Source: an uncultured Tropicimonas sp.
GTDB lineage: Bacteria; Pseudomonadota; Alphaproteobacteria; Rhodobacterales; Rhodobacteraceae
DNA length: 64,000 bases
Direction: 5' to 3'
NCBI GenBank assembly: GCA_947495685.1
Contig: CANLZY010000021.1
Coordinates: 46,696-110,695, forward strand
This document shows positions 18,160-27,458 of this stretch, one piece after another (the first letter of the stretch is position 1; every line of letters starts with the position of its first letter). Under the pieces are notes generated by a model. It was given only the letters and a program-made list of their open reading frames with translations, was not told where the DNA came from and ran no database searches. Both the position numbers and the translations under genes were made by a program.

Positions 18160-18780
18160 TCAATCGCCGGCGCTGCGCACAAGTCCGGCGAGCAGCGCAG
18201 TGTCCTGCCCGATGCCATAGGCGTCGATGTGGTCTGCGGCGGCCATGCGGGCAGCCTCCGGCTTGTTCTGGTTCAGCTTCCAGGTGCCGTCCACGCGGTC
18301 GATCACGAGGCGAAAGGGACGGAGCGTGCGCATCATGCGCGCCAGGGTGTCCGCCGGGAGCTTGTCGAGGGTCCAGGGCTGTTTGGGGCGCAGCCGGTCC
18401 TCGAAGGTGGCGCTGAGCCGTTCCAGCGAGTCGCGCAGGGCGGTATCGGGCAGCGGCACCAGCCGACCGGTCAGGTGGACCGCGACGTAGTTCCAGGTCG
18501 GGACCTGGTCATCGACGCCGTACCAGTCGGGCGAGACGAAGCTGTCTGGGCCCGTGACCGCCAGAACGGCCGGAGCCTCCGCAACCATCGCGCGGCTGAT
18601 CGGGTTCGACCGCAGCAGGTGCAGGTCGGCGGTGGTTCCGTCCTCCGACAGGCAGAAAGGCACATGCGCCAGGCGCGGCGTGCCGTTGTCGGCGATGGAC
18701 AGGGTGCCAAAGCCCCGTTCGCGGGCGAACTGCAGGTTGAGGGCCGTCGGTTCGGTGCGGAAGGCAGGATTGGGATGCAT
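18160..18780 (-). CDS. FMN-binding protein of the PaiB family
   Basis: A 206-residue protein that matches the PaiB/FMN-binding negative regulator family: split-barrel flavin fold with FRTEPTALNLQFARERGFGTLSIADN at the N-terminus and FVSPDWYGVDDQVPTWNYVAVHLTG in the middle (the W-Y and NY stretch is characteristic). In Bacillus, PaiB acts with PaiA on sporulation and protease genes; in proteobacteria it may be a flavin-dependent enzyme rather than a regulator. The C-terminal PEAARMAAADHI stretch is the usual end of the family. Confidence 0.82.
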   Translation of the reverse strand: MHPNPAFRTEPTALNLQFARERGFGTLSIADNGTPRLAHVPFCLSEDGTTADLHLLRSNPISRAMVAEAPAVLAVTGPDSFVSPDWYGVDDQVPTWNYVAVHLTGRLVPLPDTALRDSLERLSATFEDRLRPKQPWTLDKLPADTLARMMRTLRPFRLVIDRVDGTWKLNQNKPEAARMAAADHIDAYGIGQDTALLAGLVRSAGD

Positions 18781-18812
18781 GATTGCCAGGATGACCCGTT
18801 GGGGGAGCGCGG

Positions 18813-20087
18813 TCAGGCGCAGAGCTGGCCCTGCGTGTGCCCGGTAATTGTCGCGGTGACAATGTGGCTCTCGGGCTGGTCGGTGCCAAAGGTGACCTCG
18901 GTGAACTGCTCGGTGCGCCCCATGCGGGGATTTTCCAGAAGAATCCGGTGGCTGCGGCCGATCTGTGCGGTGAGGTGTCGCTGTACCTGGGCCTCGCCGG
19001 CGGCGCGCAGGCGGGCCGCGCGGTCGCGGATCTGGGTGCCGTGCACCTGTGGCATCCGGGTGGCGGGCGTGCCCTTGCGGGGCGAGTAGGGGAAGACGTG
19101 CAGCCAGGTCAGGTCGCAGGCGGTCACAAGGTCGAGCGAGTTCTGGAACATCGGTTCGGTTTCGGTCGGGAAGCCGACGATGATATCGGCGCCGAAGGTC
19201 AGGTCCGGGCGCAGGCGGCGGGCGTCCTCGCAGAACCGGATCGCGTCATCGCGCAGGTGGCGGCGCTTCATCCGTTTCAGGATCATGTCGTCGCCGGCCT
19301 GAAGCGACAGGTGCAGATGCGGCATCAGCCGGGGTTCGGTGGCGATGGCCTGCATCAGGGCGTCGTCGGCCTCGATCGAATCGATGGAGCTGATCCGCAG
19401 GCGTGGCAGGTCCGGGACCATCTTGAGGATGCGCAGCACCAGGTCGCCGAGCCGTGGCGTGGCCGGAAGGTCGGCGCCCCAGCTGGTCAGGTCGACGCCG
19501 GTCAGCACGACCTCGTTGTAGCCACGCTGCACCAGACGCTTGATCTGGTCGACGACAACGCCGGCAGGCACCGAGCGGGAATTGCCGCGCCCGAAGGGGA
19601 TGATGCAGAAGGTGCAGCGATGATCGCAGCCGTTCTGGACCTGCACATAGGCGCGGCTGCGGGTGCCGAAGCCGTCAATCAGGTGGCCGGCGGTCTCGCG
19701 CACCGACATGATGTCGTCGACCTGCACCTTTTCGGTGGTGCCGATGAAATCCGGGCCGGACATGGCGGCCCAGGTCTGTGGCTGCATCTTTTCGGTGTTG
19801 CCGATGACGCGGTCGACCTCGTCCATGCTGGCGAAGGTCTCGGGCTCGGTCTGGGCCGCGCAACCGGTGACGATAAGCGTGGCATCGGGGTTCTGACGGC
19901 GCAGGCGGCGGATCTCCTGCCGGGCCTTGCGAACGGCCTCGGCGGTGACGGCACAGGTGTTGACGATCACGGCATTGTCGATGCCGGCCTGTGCGGTCAG
20001 GTCCTTCATCGCCTCGGTCTCGTAGGCGTTCAGGCGGCAGCCCAGGGTCGAAAACACCGGCGGGCGGATATCGGTCGGGTCACTCAT
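18813..20087 (-). CDS. mtaB: tRNA t6A37 methylthiotransferase MtaB
   Basis: Radical-SAM enzyme of 424 residues that adds a methylthio group to t6A at position 37 of tRNAs reading ANN codons. Three domains are visible: an N-terminal MTTase domain with three cluster cysteines (TLGCRLN, VNTCAVT, VTGCAAQ), the radical-SAM core with CDHRCTFCIIPFGRG (C-x3-C-x2-C), and a C-terminal TRAM region. The first 8 bp overlap the end of dapF, so the two are translationally linked. Confidence 0.94.
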   Translation of the reverse strand: MSDPTDIRPPVFSTLGCRLNAYETEAMKDLTAQAGIDNAVIVNTCAVTAEAVRKARQEIRRLRRQNPDATLIVTGCAAQTEPETFASMDEVDRVIGNTEKMQPQTWAAMSGPDFIGTTEKVQVDDIMSVRETAGHLIDGFGTRSRAYVQVQNGCDHRCTFCIIPFGRGNSRSVPAGVVVDQIKRLVQRGYNEVVLTGVDLTSWGADLPATPRLGDLVLRILKMVPDLPRLRISSIDSIEADDALMQAIATEPRLMPHLHLSLQAGDDMILKRMKRRHLRDDAIRFCEDARRLRPDLTFGADIIVGFPTETEPMFQNSLDLVTACDLTWLHVFPYSPRKGTPATRMPQVHGTQIRDRAARLRAAGEAQVQRHLTAQIGRSHRILLENPRMGRTEQFTEVTFGTDQPESHIVTATITGHTQGQLCA

Positions 20088-20925
20088 CCGCCAGGCCTTT
20101 CAGGAAGTCGGCGGTCAGGATGCCGTCGAACACATGGGCCGTGGGGCCGGTCATGTGCACGCCGTCCTCGGCCCAGTCGATCAAGATGGTGCCGCCGTCG
20201 AGGTCTATCGTGACGTTGCGCCCGGTCAGCCCGCGGCGGGCGGCGGCAACGGCGGTGGCGCAGGAGGACGACCCGGATGCAAGGGTGATGCCGGTGCCGC
20301 GTTCCCACACCCGCATCCGCAGGTGGTCGGGTCCGATCAGGTGGGCGACCTGCACGTTGGTGCGTTGCGGGAACAGCGGATGGGTTTCGTGCTGCGGGCC
20401 GAAGGTCGCGAGGTCGACTGCCGCGACGTCCTCGACAAAGAAGGTGCAATGCGGGTTGCCCATGCCGGTGGCGGTCGGCGCGCCCGGAATCGGCAGGTCG
20501 AGCGTATCCATCTGCCCGCGCAACGGGATGTCCGCCCAGTCGAGCAGCGGTTGCCCCATGTTCACACGGGTCAGGCCGTTGCCGGCGTCGGCGCAGTGCA
20601 ACTGCCCACGGTCGGTCGTGAGGGTCACTTCGGCCCGGTCGGTTTCGTCCATCAGGAAGCGCGCGACGCAGCGGGTGGCGTTGCCGCAGGTCGCCGACAG
20701 GGACCCGTCGGCATTGAAGAATGTCAGCCTTGCGTCGGCGGTCGGGTCGGTTTCGATCACGGCAAGCTGGTCGAAGCCAACGCCCCGATGCCGGTCGCCG
20801 ATCCCCCGCGCGAGGCGGTCGAGTCGATCCGTTGCGGCGCGACGATGGTCGACGACAACAAAATCGTTGCCGAGGCCGTGCATCTTCATGAAGCGCATGG
20901 CGGGAAGGGGAGGTGACTCGTGCAT
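20080..20925 (-). CDS. dapF: diaminopimelate epimerase
   Basis: Cofactor-independent racemase of 281 residues that converts LL- to meso-diaminopimelate for lysine and peptidoglycan. The conserved N-terminus MKMHGLGNDFVVVD is present; one catalytic cysteine is in NADGSLSATCGNATRC and the second in GITLASGSSSCATAVAAA. The true start is uncertain: ATGs lie at 20937, 20925 and 20898. It overlaps mtaB and is divergent from the tRNA-Lys gene. Confidence 0.93.
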   Translation of the reverse strand: MHESPPLPAMRFMKMHGLGNDFVVVDHRRAATDRLDRLARGIGDRHRGVGFDQLAVIETDPTADARLTFFNADGSLSATCGNATRCVARFLMDETDRAEVTLTTDRGQLHCADAGNGLTRVNMGQPLLDWADIPLRGQMDTLDLPIPGAPTATGMGNPHCTFFVEDVAAVDLATFGPQHETHPLFPQRTNVQVAHLIGPDHLRMRVWERGTGITLASGSSSCATAVAAARRGLTGRNVTIDLDGGTILIDWAEDGVHMTGPTAHVFDGILTADFLKGLADE

Positions 20926-20982
20926 GATCCGGGGCATATAGCTGGACCCGAACGGCTTTTGAACCCTTGAGTGTTTTTCTGC

Positions 20983-21009
20983 TTGACCCTGCCGAAGAGG
21001 TTTCATAAT
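20983..21009 (+). promoter_or_regulatory. candidate promoter of tRNA-Lys
   Basis: TTGACC at 20983-20988 and CATAAT at 21004-21009, 15 bp apart (shorter than the usual 17), 15 bp before the tRNA. Position is right; spacing makes it tentative. Confidence 0.4.
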
Positions 21010-21024
21010 CAGCAGGCCTCGAAT

Positions 21025-21100
21025 GGGCCGTTAGCTCAGTTGGTAGAGCAACTGACTTTTAATCAGTTGGCCACAGGTTCGAATCCTGTACGGCTCACCA
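21025..21100 (+). tRNA. tRNA-Lys (anticodon TTT)
   Basis: Folds as a full cloverleaf: acceptor arms GGGCCGT and ACGGCTC, D arm TAGCTCAGTTGGTAGAGCA, anticodon loop CTTTTAA (anticodon TTT) on a 5-bp ACTGA/TCAGT stem, T arm GGTTCGAATCC, and an encoded CCA end. Confidence 0.97.
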
Positions 21101-21599
21101 TTCGACCCAAGGGCTCCGGCGAAAACGCCTGGGCCCTTTGTCGTTCTGGCAACACGGGGTTGTGCAAGGTTCCGTGTCGGCGCTGATGCGGCGGCATTGA
21201 GATCCCTGCCTTGGCGTTACGATCGTCGGCGTGCCCCAGGCCGATCCTGCGGGGCCGTCGGGCCGGTTGTCGCACCAGGTGATGAGGGATGGGCAAGACC
21301 GATCTGCTCGCGCATATAGGCGTCCAAGGCGTTTACAAATCTGAACAAGTGAGGCGCCATGCGCGTTCACGCCAAGATCCATGCTGCGGCGTTCATGCCG
21401 CTGTCACACATGCCGTACTGGGATCACCCGGGCGGGCCCGTCGCCGGCTCCGTCAGGACAAGGGGTGTTCGTGCCGGCCATCGGGGCGCGCGAAAGGTGA
21501 CCGGGGTCAAATACTGCAAACACTGGACGATGGCTCGCCGGCCTGGAACCGCTTCGCGGACCTCTCGCGACCGAGCCGTCTGACACACAAAGGAGAAGA
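21101..21599. other. 499-bp intergenic region, tRNA-Lys to SDR
   Basis: Holds the tRNA terminator and presumably the SDR promoter. Several short frames cross it without ribosome sites or recognisable protein features; nothing else is seen. Confidence 0.5.
21109..21139 (+). terminator. terminator of tRNA-Lys
   Basis: Hairpin with arms AAGGGC...GGCG and CGCC...GCCCTT, AAAA loop, followed by TTTG, 9 bp after the tRNA. Confidence 0.7.
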
Positions 21600-22367
21600 A
21601 TGATGAACAAACTGAAAGGCAAGAAGGTCTTTATCACCGGCGCCGAGCAGGGCATCGGCTATCACACCGCCAAATGTCTGATCGAGTCCGGTTGTGACAT
21701 CTACATCCACTATTTCAGTGGCACCGAAGGGCCGGAACAGCTGGTTGCGCTGGCCACCTCCCTGGGGCAGCGGGCCGCCTTTGGCCCGGCGGATCTGACA
21801 AAGCGGGACGAGGCGGACCGCTGTGTGGCCAAGGGCGTCGAGTTCCTGGGTGGGATGGATGTACTGGTCAACAATGTCGGTGGCATCATCGGCAGGAAGT
21901 GGTTGGGCGAAATCGAACCCGAATTCTGGCAGACCGTGATCGACGTCAACATGACGACCATGTTGAACGTCACCCAGGCCGCGCTGCCGCATCTGAAGAA
22001 AGCTGAAGACGGCGCGAGCATTGTCAACCTGGCCTCGTTGGCCGGGCGGTCCGGCGGGCATTCCGGGTCTTTGGCCTATTCCATGACCAAGGGCGCGGTC
22101 CTGACATGGACGCGGTCGCTGGCGGCCGAATTGGGCGAGTTCGGCATTCGGGTCAACGCTGTTGCGCCGGGCCTGATCCTTGGGACCCGGTTTCACAATC
22201 AGCATACGACCAAGGAGTCCGCGGACGAGACGGTCAAGGGAATCCCGCTGGGCAAGGCAGGGACGTCGGAAGATGTCGCCAGGACCATCACGTTCCTTGC
22301 GTCGGAGTACGACGGCTTCATCTCGGGCGCGACCATCGACGTCAATGGCGGCGTCTATCGCATGTAA
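21600..22367 (+). CDS. short-chain dehydrogenase/reductase (possible sugar dehydrogenase)
   Basis: NAD(P)-dependent oxidoreductase of 255 residues with all SDR marks: TGxxxGxG in FITGAEQGIGYH, NNVGG at the strand-4 NNxG site, the catalytic Ser in NLASLAGRSGG and YSMTKGA (Tyr-x-x-x-Lys), and the C-terminal SGATIDVNGG typical of classical SDRs. A good AAAGGAG lies upstream of two consecutive ATGs. It is followed 48 bp downstream by an RbsD/FucU mutarotase, suggesting a sugar substrate such as a fucose-like aldose. Confidence 0.92.
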   Translation: MMNKLKGKKVFITGAEQGIGYHTAKCLIESGCDIYIHYFSGTEGPEQLVALATSLGQRAAFGPADLTKRDEADRCVAKGVEFLGGMDVLVNNVGGIIGRKWLGEIEPEFWQTVIDVNMTTMLNVTQAALPHLKKAEDGASIVNLASLAGRSGGHSGSLAYSMTKGAVLTWTRSLAAELGEFGIRVNAVAPGLILGTRFHNQHTTKESADETVKGIPLGKAGTSEDVARTITFLASEYDGFISGATIDVNGGVYRM

Positions 22368-22415
22368 TCGAGCCCGGTGGTGCCGCGACCGTGGCACCAC
22401 CCTCAAGGAGGCACC

Positions 22416-22835
22416 ATGATCAAATCCGACATCATTCACCCGCAGCTTCTGGCGGCCCTCGCCAGGGCCGGTCACAAGGCCCGGATTCTTCTCTCGGACG
22501 CGAATTACTCCTTTGTGACCAACGCGTCCCGGCAAGCCGAGGTCGTCTATCTGAATTTTGCACCCGGCATGATCCCGAGCGCCACGATTCTGGCGGGCGT
22601 CGGCAAGCTCATCAATATCGAGCACGCCAGGATGATGGCATGGCCAGATGATTTCGAGAATTCCGCCCATACGGATTACGTTGAAATTCTGGGTCCCGAC
22701 ACGCCGATGGATTTCGTCAATCGTGAAGACTTCTATGCGTCCGCAAAATCGTCCGATACCCTGCTCGTCATCGCCAGTGGCGAAACCCGGAGATTTGCCA
22801 ATATCCTGCTGACCGTCGGCCCCGTCATCCTGTAG
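22416..22835 (+). CDS. RbsD/FucU family sugar mutarotase
   Basis: A 139-residue decamer-forming enzyme that interconverts sugar anomers (RbsD acts on ribopyranose, FucU on fucose). The N-terminus shows the signature HPQLLAALARAGHKARILLSDANY, with the catalytic histidine near the start. The usual C-terminal tyrosine/asparagine box is only loosely kept (RRFANILLTVGPVIL; no Y/N pair is certain). It follows the SDR gene in an operon with an AAGGAGG ribosome site. Confidence 0.88.
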   Translation: MIKSDIIHPQLLAALARAGHKARILLSDANYSFVTNASRQAEVVYLNFAPGMIPSATILAGVGKLINIEHARMMAWPDDFENSAHTDYVEILGPDTPMDFVNREDFYASAKSSDTLLVIASGETRRFANILLTVGPVIL

Positions 22836-23192
22836 GGGCGGGCAAGGGTCAGGTGTGTGCCGCGCAACACACCGCGGAGATGCCCACCGGACGCTTCGGT
22901 CGCGTCGTGGCTTGTGTCGCCGTGACCGAGGCGCTGAGGCCGGGCAAACAGGTGATCGAGTCCGATTGCGTCAATGGCAGGTTCGGCGCTGGACGGTTGC
23001 GTTCAACGGTTTCAGGGCGTCGGGCAGGGTGGGACAGCACAGCGCGTGCCCCGATCTGCGCGCAAGGTCGAGAAATCGAAGCCTCCGGCCGAAACGAACG
23101 TCTGCTGGCATCGGATGCCCGTTGCGGTGCGTGGGCGCACAGGTATAACTCCGGCTATCTTATCGGGACTTTTCCAAGGAGGGTTTCCCAAA
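22836..23192. other. 357-bp stretch without a clear gene
   Basis: An inverted repeat (GGTGTGT at 22852-22858 and ACACACC at 22867-22873) sits 16 bp after the RbsD/FucU stop and may act as a terminator. Overlapping frames here (for example the one from 22853) have no known motif and weak start context. Confidence 0.45.
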
Positions 23193-23441
23193 ATGCCGGA
23201 TACCAAGACCAAGCCGACCCCAGAGCAGAAGAAATTGCGCACAAAGCTGGCCCGCACCCTGTGGGATGTCGACGTGAAGGACACGGACTTTCCCGACATG
23301 AAGGCGCGCAACGAAGAGTTCGCCGAGGTTCGCGGCGCCTATCGCAAGCGCGCGGCCATGGTGCTGCGCCGCCTTGAAAAACGTGGTGTCACCATGATCC
23401 TCGATCCGAACGCAGGCGCCGACGGCGACACGGACGAATGA
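23193..23441 (+). CDS. small charged hypothetical protein
   Basis: An 82-residue, strongly charged, probably helical cytoplasmic protein (TPEQKKLRTKLARTLWDV; RKRAAMVLRRLEKRG) with an acidic C-terminal tail. The start is supported by AAGGAGGG upstream; a longer frame in the same phase is not. No family is recognised. A strong hairpin follows immediately. Confidence 0.6.
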   Translation: MPDTKTKPTPEQKKLRTKLARTLWDVDVKDTDFPDMKARNEEFAEVRGAYRKRAAMVLRRLEKRGVTMILDPNAGADGDTDE

Positions 23442-23816
23442 CGCAACAGGCACCCGGCCTTGGGCGGGTGCCTGACCAGATCCAGACCGCGCAAGGCGCA
23501 TGTTCTGCACCGCGATGACCCCGATCAAATCGGGTCGGGTCGCAGAGCCCGCCCGGGGGGGATCGTGCCACATCGGGACCGAACCCTGTGCGACCGTGAG
23601 GCGCGAAATGACGCTCGCCCAACATCGGCGGGACCAGCGCCCTCCGCACCCGAACATACGCCCAGACCCGGGCCGATCCTGGCGGAATGTCCACCGTGAC
23701 CGGACATCCGCCCGGTTCAAGTCCTCAAGAATGCTTGCTATTTTTCTGCTCTTGATAAAAGCTGGACCGATTATGGCGCGCAAGCCGCGACGCCCAAACA
23801 CTTAGGAACCGTAACA
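23442..23816. other. 375-bp intergenic region before the P-domain protein
   Basis: Holds the hairpin above and, near 23730-23765, an AT-rich patch (TTGCTATTTTTCTGC followed by TTGATAAAAG) that could be the promoter of the secreted protein. No gene seen. Confidence 0.45.
23447..23474 (+). terminator. terminator hairpin after the small charged protein
   Basis: Perfect 10-base arms CAGGCACCCG (23447-23456) and CGGGTGCCTG (23465-23474) with an 8-base loop. There is no T run, so termination is inferred. Confidence 0.6.
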
Positions 23817-24491
23817 ATGGCCAATCTCAAGACCACTACCGCCCTGGTGTCCCTGTCCGTGGTGCTGTCACCCGTCGTGGCCAGTGCCGCGACAGTGAGC
23901 TTTGACAATCCGACGCCGGTGACGATTGTCGACAACACTGCGGTTCCGTTCGAAATCGACATTGTCGTCTTGGGCATCACCGATGTTGTCGATGTGGACG
24001 TCTCGTTGCTGGGCATTTCGCATGCCTGGATCGGCGATCTGCAAATCTCGTTGCAAGGACCGACCGGCGCGACCGCCGTACTGCTGGAGAGCCCAACGGG
24101 AATTGGTGATTTAGCAGACTTTATCGACGCGGACATCACCTTCAGCGATGGCGCCGGCGCGATCCCCAATGACACTGCAACGTTCATTCCAAGTGGAACC
24201 TACAGCCCGACAAGCTACACGGGGGGGACAAGTGATCCTTCCGTAAGTCTGACGACCCTGAACGTTTTCAATGGGTTGGATCCGAACGGAATCTGGACGC
24301 TGTCTGTCCATGACGATACGGCTGGCCAAGATGGCTCTATCACCGGTGGTGTCCGCCTTTCCTTTGATGCCACGGACGTCATTGGGGCGGCGGTTCCGCT
24401 GCCTGCGGCGCTGCCGCTCAGCCTTGGCGGGATTGCGGCGCTTGGTGCCGTGGCGTCCCGACGCCGCCGCAAGCAGAAACCCGTGGCCTGA
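23817..24491 (+). CDS. secreted P/homo-B domain protein with VPLPA C-terminal sorting signal
   Basis: A 224-residue exported protein with a signal peptide of about 24 residues (ends VVASA), then a beta-rich domain of the proprotein-convertase P (homo-B) type: VTIVDNTAVPFEIDI, SHAWIGDLQISLQGPTGA and NGIWTLSVHDDTAGQDGSI are typical strands. The last 30 residues are VPLPAALPLSLGGIAALGAVASRRRRK, a tripartite motif of proline box, hydrophobic helix and arginines. That is the VPLPA-CTERM signal that Rhodobacterales exosortases cut. No protease domain is attached, so it is likely a surface or matrix protein. Confidence 0.88.
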   Translation: MANLKTTTALVSLSVVLSPVVASAATVSFDNPTPVTIVDNTAVPFEIDIVVLGITDVVDVDVSLLGISHAWIGDLQISLQGPTGATAVLLESPTGIGDLADFIDADITFSDGAGAIPNDTATFIPSGTYSPTSYTGGTSDPSVSLTTLNVFNGLDPNGIWTLSVHDDTAGQDGSITGGVRLSFDATDVIGAAVPLPAALPLSLGGIAALGAVASRRRRKQKPVA

Positions 24492-24515
24492 CCCGGCATC
24501 CCCTGACCAGAACAG

Positions 24516-24543
24516 CCGCGCGGACAGTTCCGCGCGGTTTTTT
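24516..24543 (+). terminator. rho-independent terminator after the P-domain gene
   Basis: Perfect 8-base arms CCGCGCGG (24516-24523, 24530-24537), loop ACAGTT, then six T. The T run abuts the convergent halogenase-like stop. Confidence 0.93.
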
Positions 24544-26297
24544 CATCGGCGGTCGGTGGGCCGCGTGCGCAATGCGGCGTCGGCCTCGGCGGCGCTGCGC
24601 AGGTGCAACGAGTGCCCAACCCCGACCCGCAACGCCGGGCGGGCCGGATCGTGCGATGCCGTCACCCACCCCTGATGCACCATCGCCTCCAACGCCTGAA
24701 CAACCGTCTGAAAGGCATGGCGACGCTCGGTCTCCGGCAGGGCCGAATCGATTTTGCGCTTGTAGGAGTTGAGGATCACCGCGCCATCCTGGGTCTGTTT
24801 CAGGGTATCGATCAGTGATTTGTAAAAGCCCGCCACCGGCAACCGCTTGCCGTCCCGCTCCCAGCAGGGCAGGCGGTGGATCCGCCCTTGCAGCAGATGC
24901 CCGACATGGGTCAGCGCGGCCCCGTCGAAGTTTGCCCGGAAGACGTTCATGCCGTCGATCATCGGGGCGGCCGTTTCTCCGTCGGGGTCGAACTGGGCAA
25001 TGATCTGCTTGACCGAGGCGACATCCCAAAAGGCCAGCGACACCGACCCCACCAGTTCCTCGGCAAAGCCGCCCTGCGCCAGCCACCGCCATGCCTCCTG
25101 CGGGTCCAGCGACAGGCCGGCCTCGCCCGCGATGGCGGCGCAATGGTCCTGCAGGTCGGTGAAGCGGCCGTTGGCAGCGTACCAGTATTGGGCAAAGCGG
25201 ATGTGCTGGCGGATATTCTCGCGGTTGCGGGTGTTGTAGCGGTCGCGCAGCCAGTCGGCGGCCTGCTCGCCCCGGTCCAGTTCCAGGATGGTATAGGCGA
25301 CGTCGCGCGCCGCGGTATGGGCCAGCGTCATGCCGGCGGCCAGTATCGGATCGGCAAATCCCGCCGCCTCGCCGCAGACAAACCAGTTTGGCCCGGCGAT
25401 CCGGTCGGACAGGTGCGACCAGTCCTTGCAGGCCTGCAGCTTTCCCTCTGGGGTGGCGTTTTCCAGCAACGCGGCGATGTCGGGTTGCGAGCGCACGGCC
25501 TCTTCGTACAGCTCTGCCGGTGTCTTGCCGCTGGTCTTGTGATGGTCGTGGGGGCAGATCAGTCCGATGCTGGTGCGGGTCGGCCCCAGCGGGATGAACC
25601 AGATCCAGCCCCAGGACAGGCTGCGCACCTGCACCCGCGTACCGCCAACGCCGATCTCGACCGCCCAGTCGGCGTTCTGCCAATAATCCCAGACGGCGAT
25701 ATTGCGCAGCTCGCGCGGGACCTCGGCGCCGATGCCGAGCGCCCGGCGAAACTGGGCCGAGACGCCGCTGGCATCAACGTAGTGCCGGGCGGTGATCTGG
25801 CTGCCATCGTCCAGCACCAGCCCGGTGATGGTGTCGCCGTCGGTCCGGATCTCGCGTACGCCGGTTTCCTGGCGCACCTGCGCGCCCAGGTCTTCGGCAT
25901 GGTCCAGCAGGATGGTGTCGTAGATCGCCCGGTCGACCTGGAACGCGGTGAAGGTGCGCTGACCTTCGAACCGGGCCGGGCGCGGCTCGTCCTGCCAGCG
26001 TTCGACCGGAAAGAAGTCGTAGTCCCAGCGGCCGGCCTCGCGGCCCCAGGTGTAGGAGGCCCCGATCTTGATCGGAAAGCCGGCGGCCTCGACCTTGTCC
26101 CAGACGCCGATCTCGTCGAGAATCGGCCCGATGGGGGGAAGCTGGCTTTCGCCGACATGGTCGCGGGGAAACCGGGCGCGTTCCAGCACGAGGACCCGCA
26201 GATCCGGCGCATAGGTCCTGAGCACCGACGCGACGGTCGATCCGGCGGGCCCTCCGCCAACGATGGCAACGTCCCAGTCGTGTTCCGTTTTGCCCAT
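24543..26297 (-). CDS. flavin-dependent halogenase-like FAD enzyme
   Basis: FAD-dependent protein of 584 residues. The Rossmann GGGPAGS is at residues 14-20, FPRDHVGES at about 43-51, and the halogenase hallmark WxWxIP appears as W231-I-W-F-I-P236. A lysine at K77 in GFPIKIGASYTWG lies where pyrrole/phenol-type halogenases keep their catalytic lysine. Together these match flavin-dependent halogenases that use FADH2, O2 and halide; a non-halogenating monooxygenase of the same family is the alternative. A flavin reductase is not seen nearby. It is 134 bp downstream of the arsenic operon on the same strand. Confidence 0.8.
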   Translation of the reverse strand: MGKTEHDWDVAIVGGGPAGSTVASVLRTYAPDLRVLVLERARFPRDHVGESQLPPIGPILDEIGVWDKVEAAGFPIKIGASYTWGREAGRWDYDFFPVERWQDEPRPARFEGQRTFTAFQVDRAIYDTILLDHAEDLGAQVRQETGVREIRTDGDTITGLVLDDGSQITARHYVDASGVSAQFRRALGIGAEVPRELRNIAVWDYWQNADWAVEIGVGGTRVQVRSLSWGWIWFIPLGPTRTSIGLICPHDHHKTSGKTPAELYEEAVRSQPDIAALLENATPEGKLQACKDWSHLSDRIAGPNWFVCGEAAGFADPILAAGMTLAHTAARDVAYTILELDRGEQAADWLRDRYNTRNRENIRQHIRFAQYWYAANGRFTDLQDHCAAIAGEAGLSLDPQEAWRWLAQGGFAEELVGSVSLAFWDVASVKQIIAQFDPDGETAAPMIDGMNVFRANFDGAALTHVGHLLQGRIHRLPCWERDGKRLPVAGFYKSLIDTLKQTQDGAVILNSYKRKIDSALPETERRHAFQTVVQALEAMVHQGWVTASHDPARPALRVGVGHSLHLRSAAEADAALRTRPTDRR

Positions 26298-26431
26298 GTG
26301 CAGAGGTTCCCTGTCAGTCAATCCAACGTGTCCGGTCTTGTCCGACGCCGCCGAACACCCGGCGGCCATTGGGCATGCTGCGCCCGAGGGCTGTCAAGCA
26401 AAAGCCAGTGCCGGAAGGGCGGGGTCGGGCC

Positions 26432-27454
<1,023 letters not shown>

Positions 27455-27458
27455 GTTC

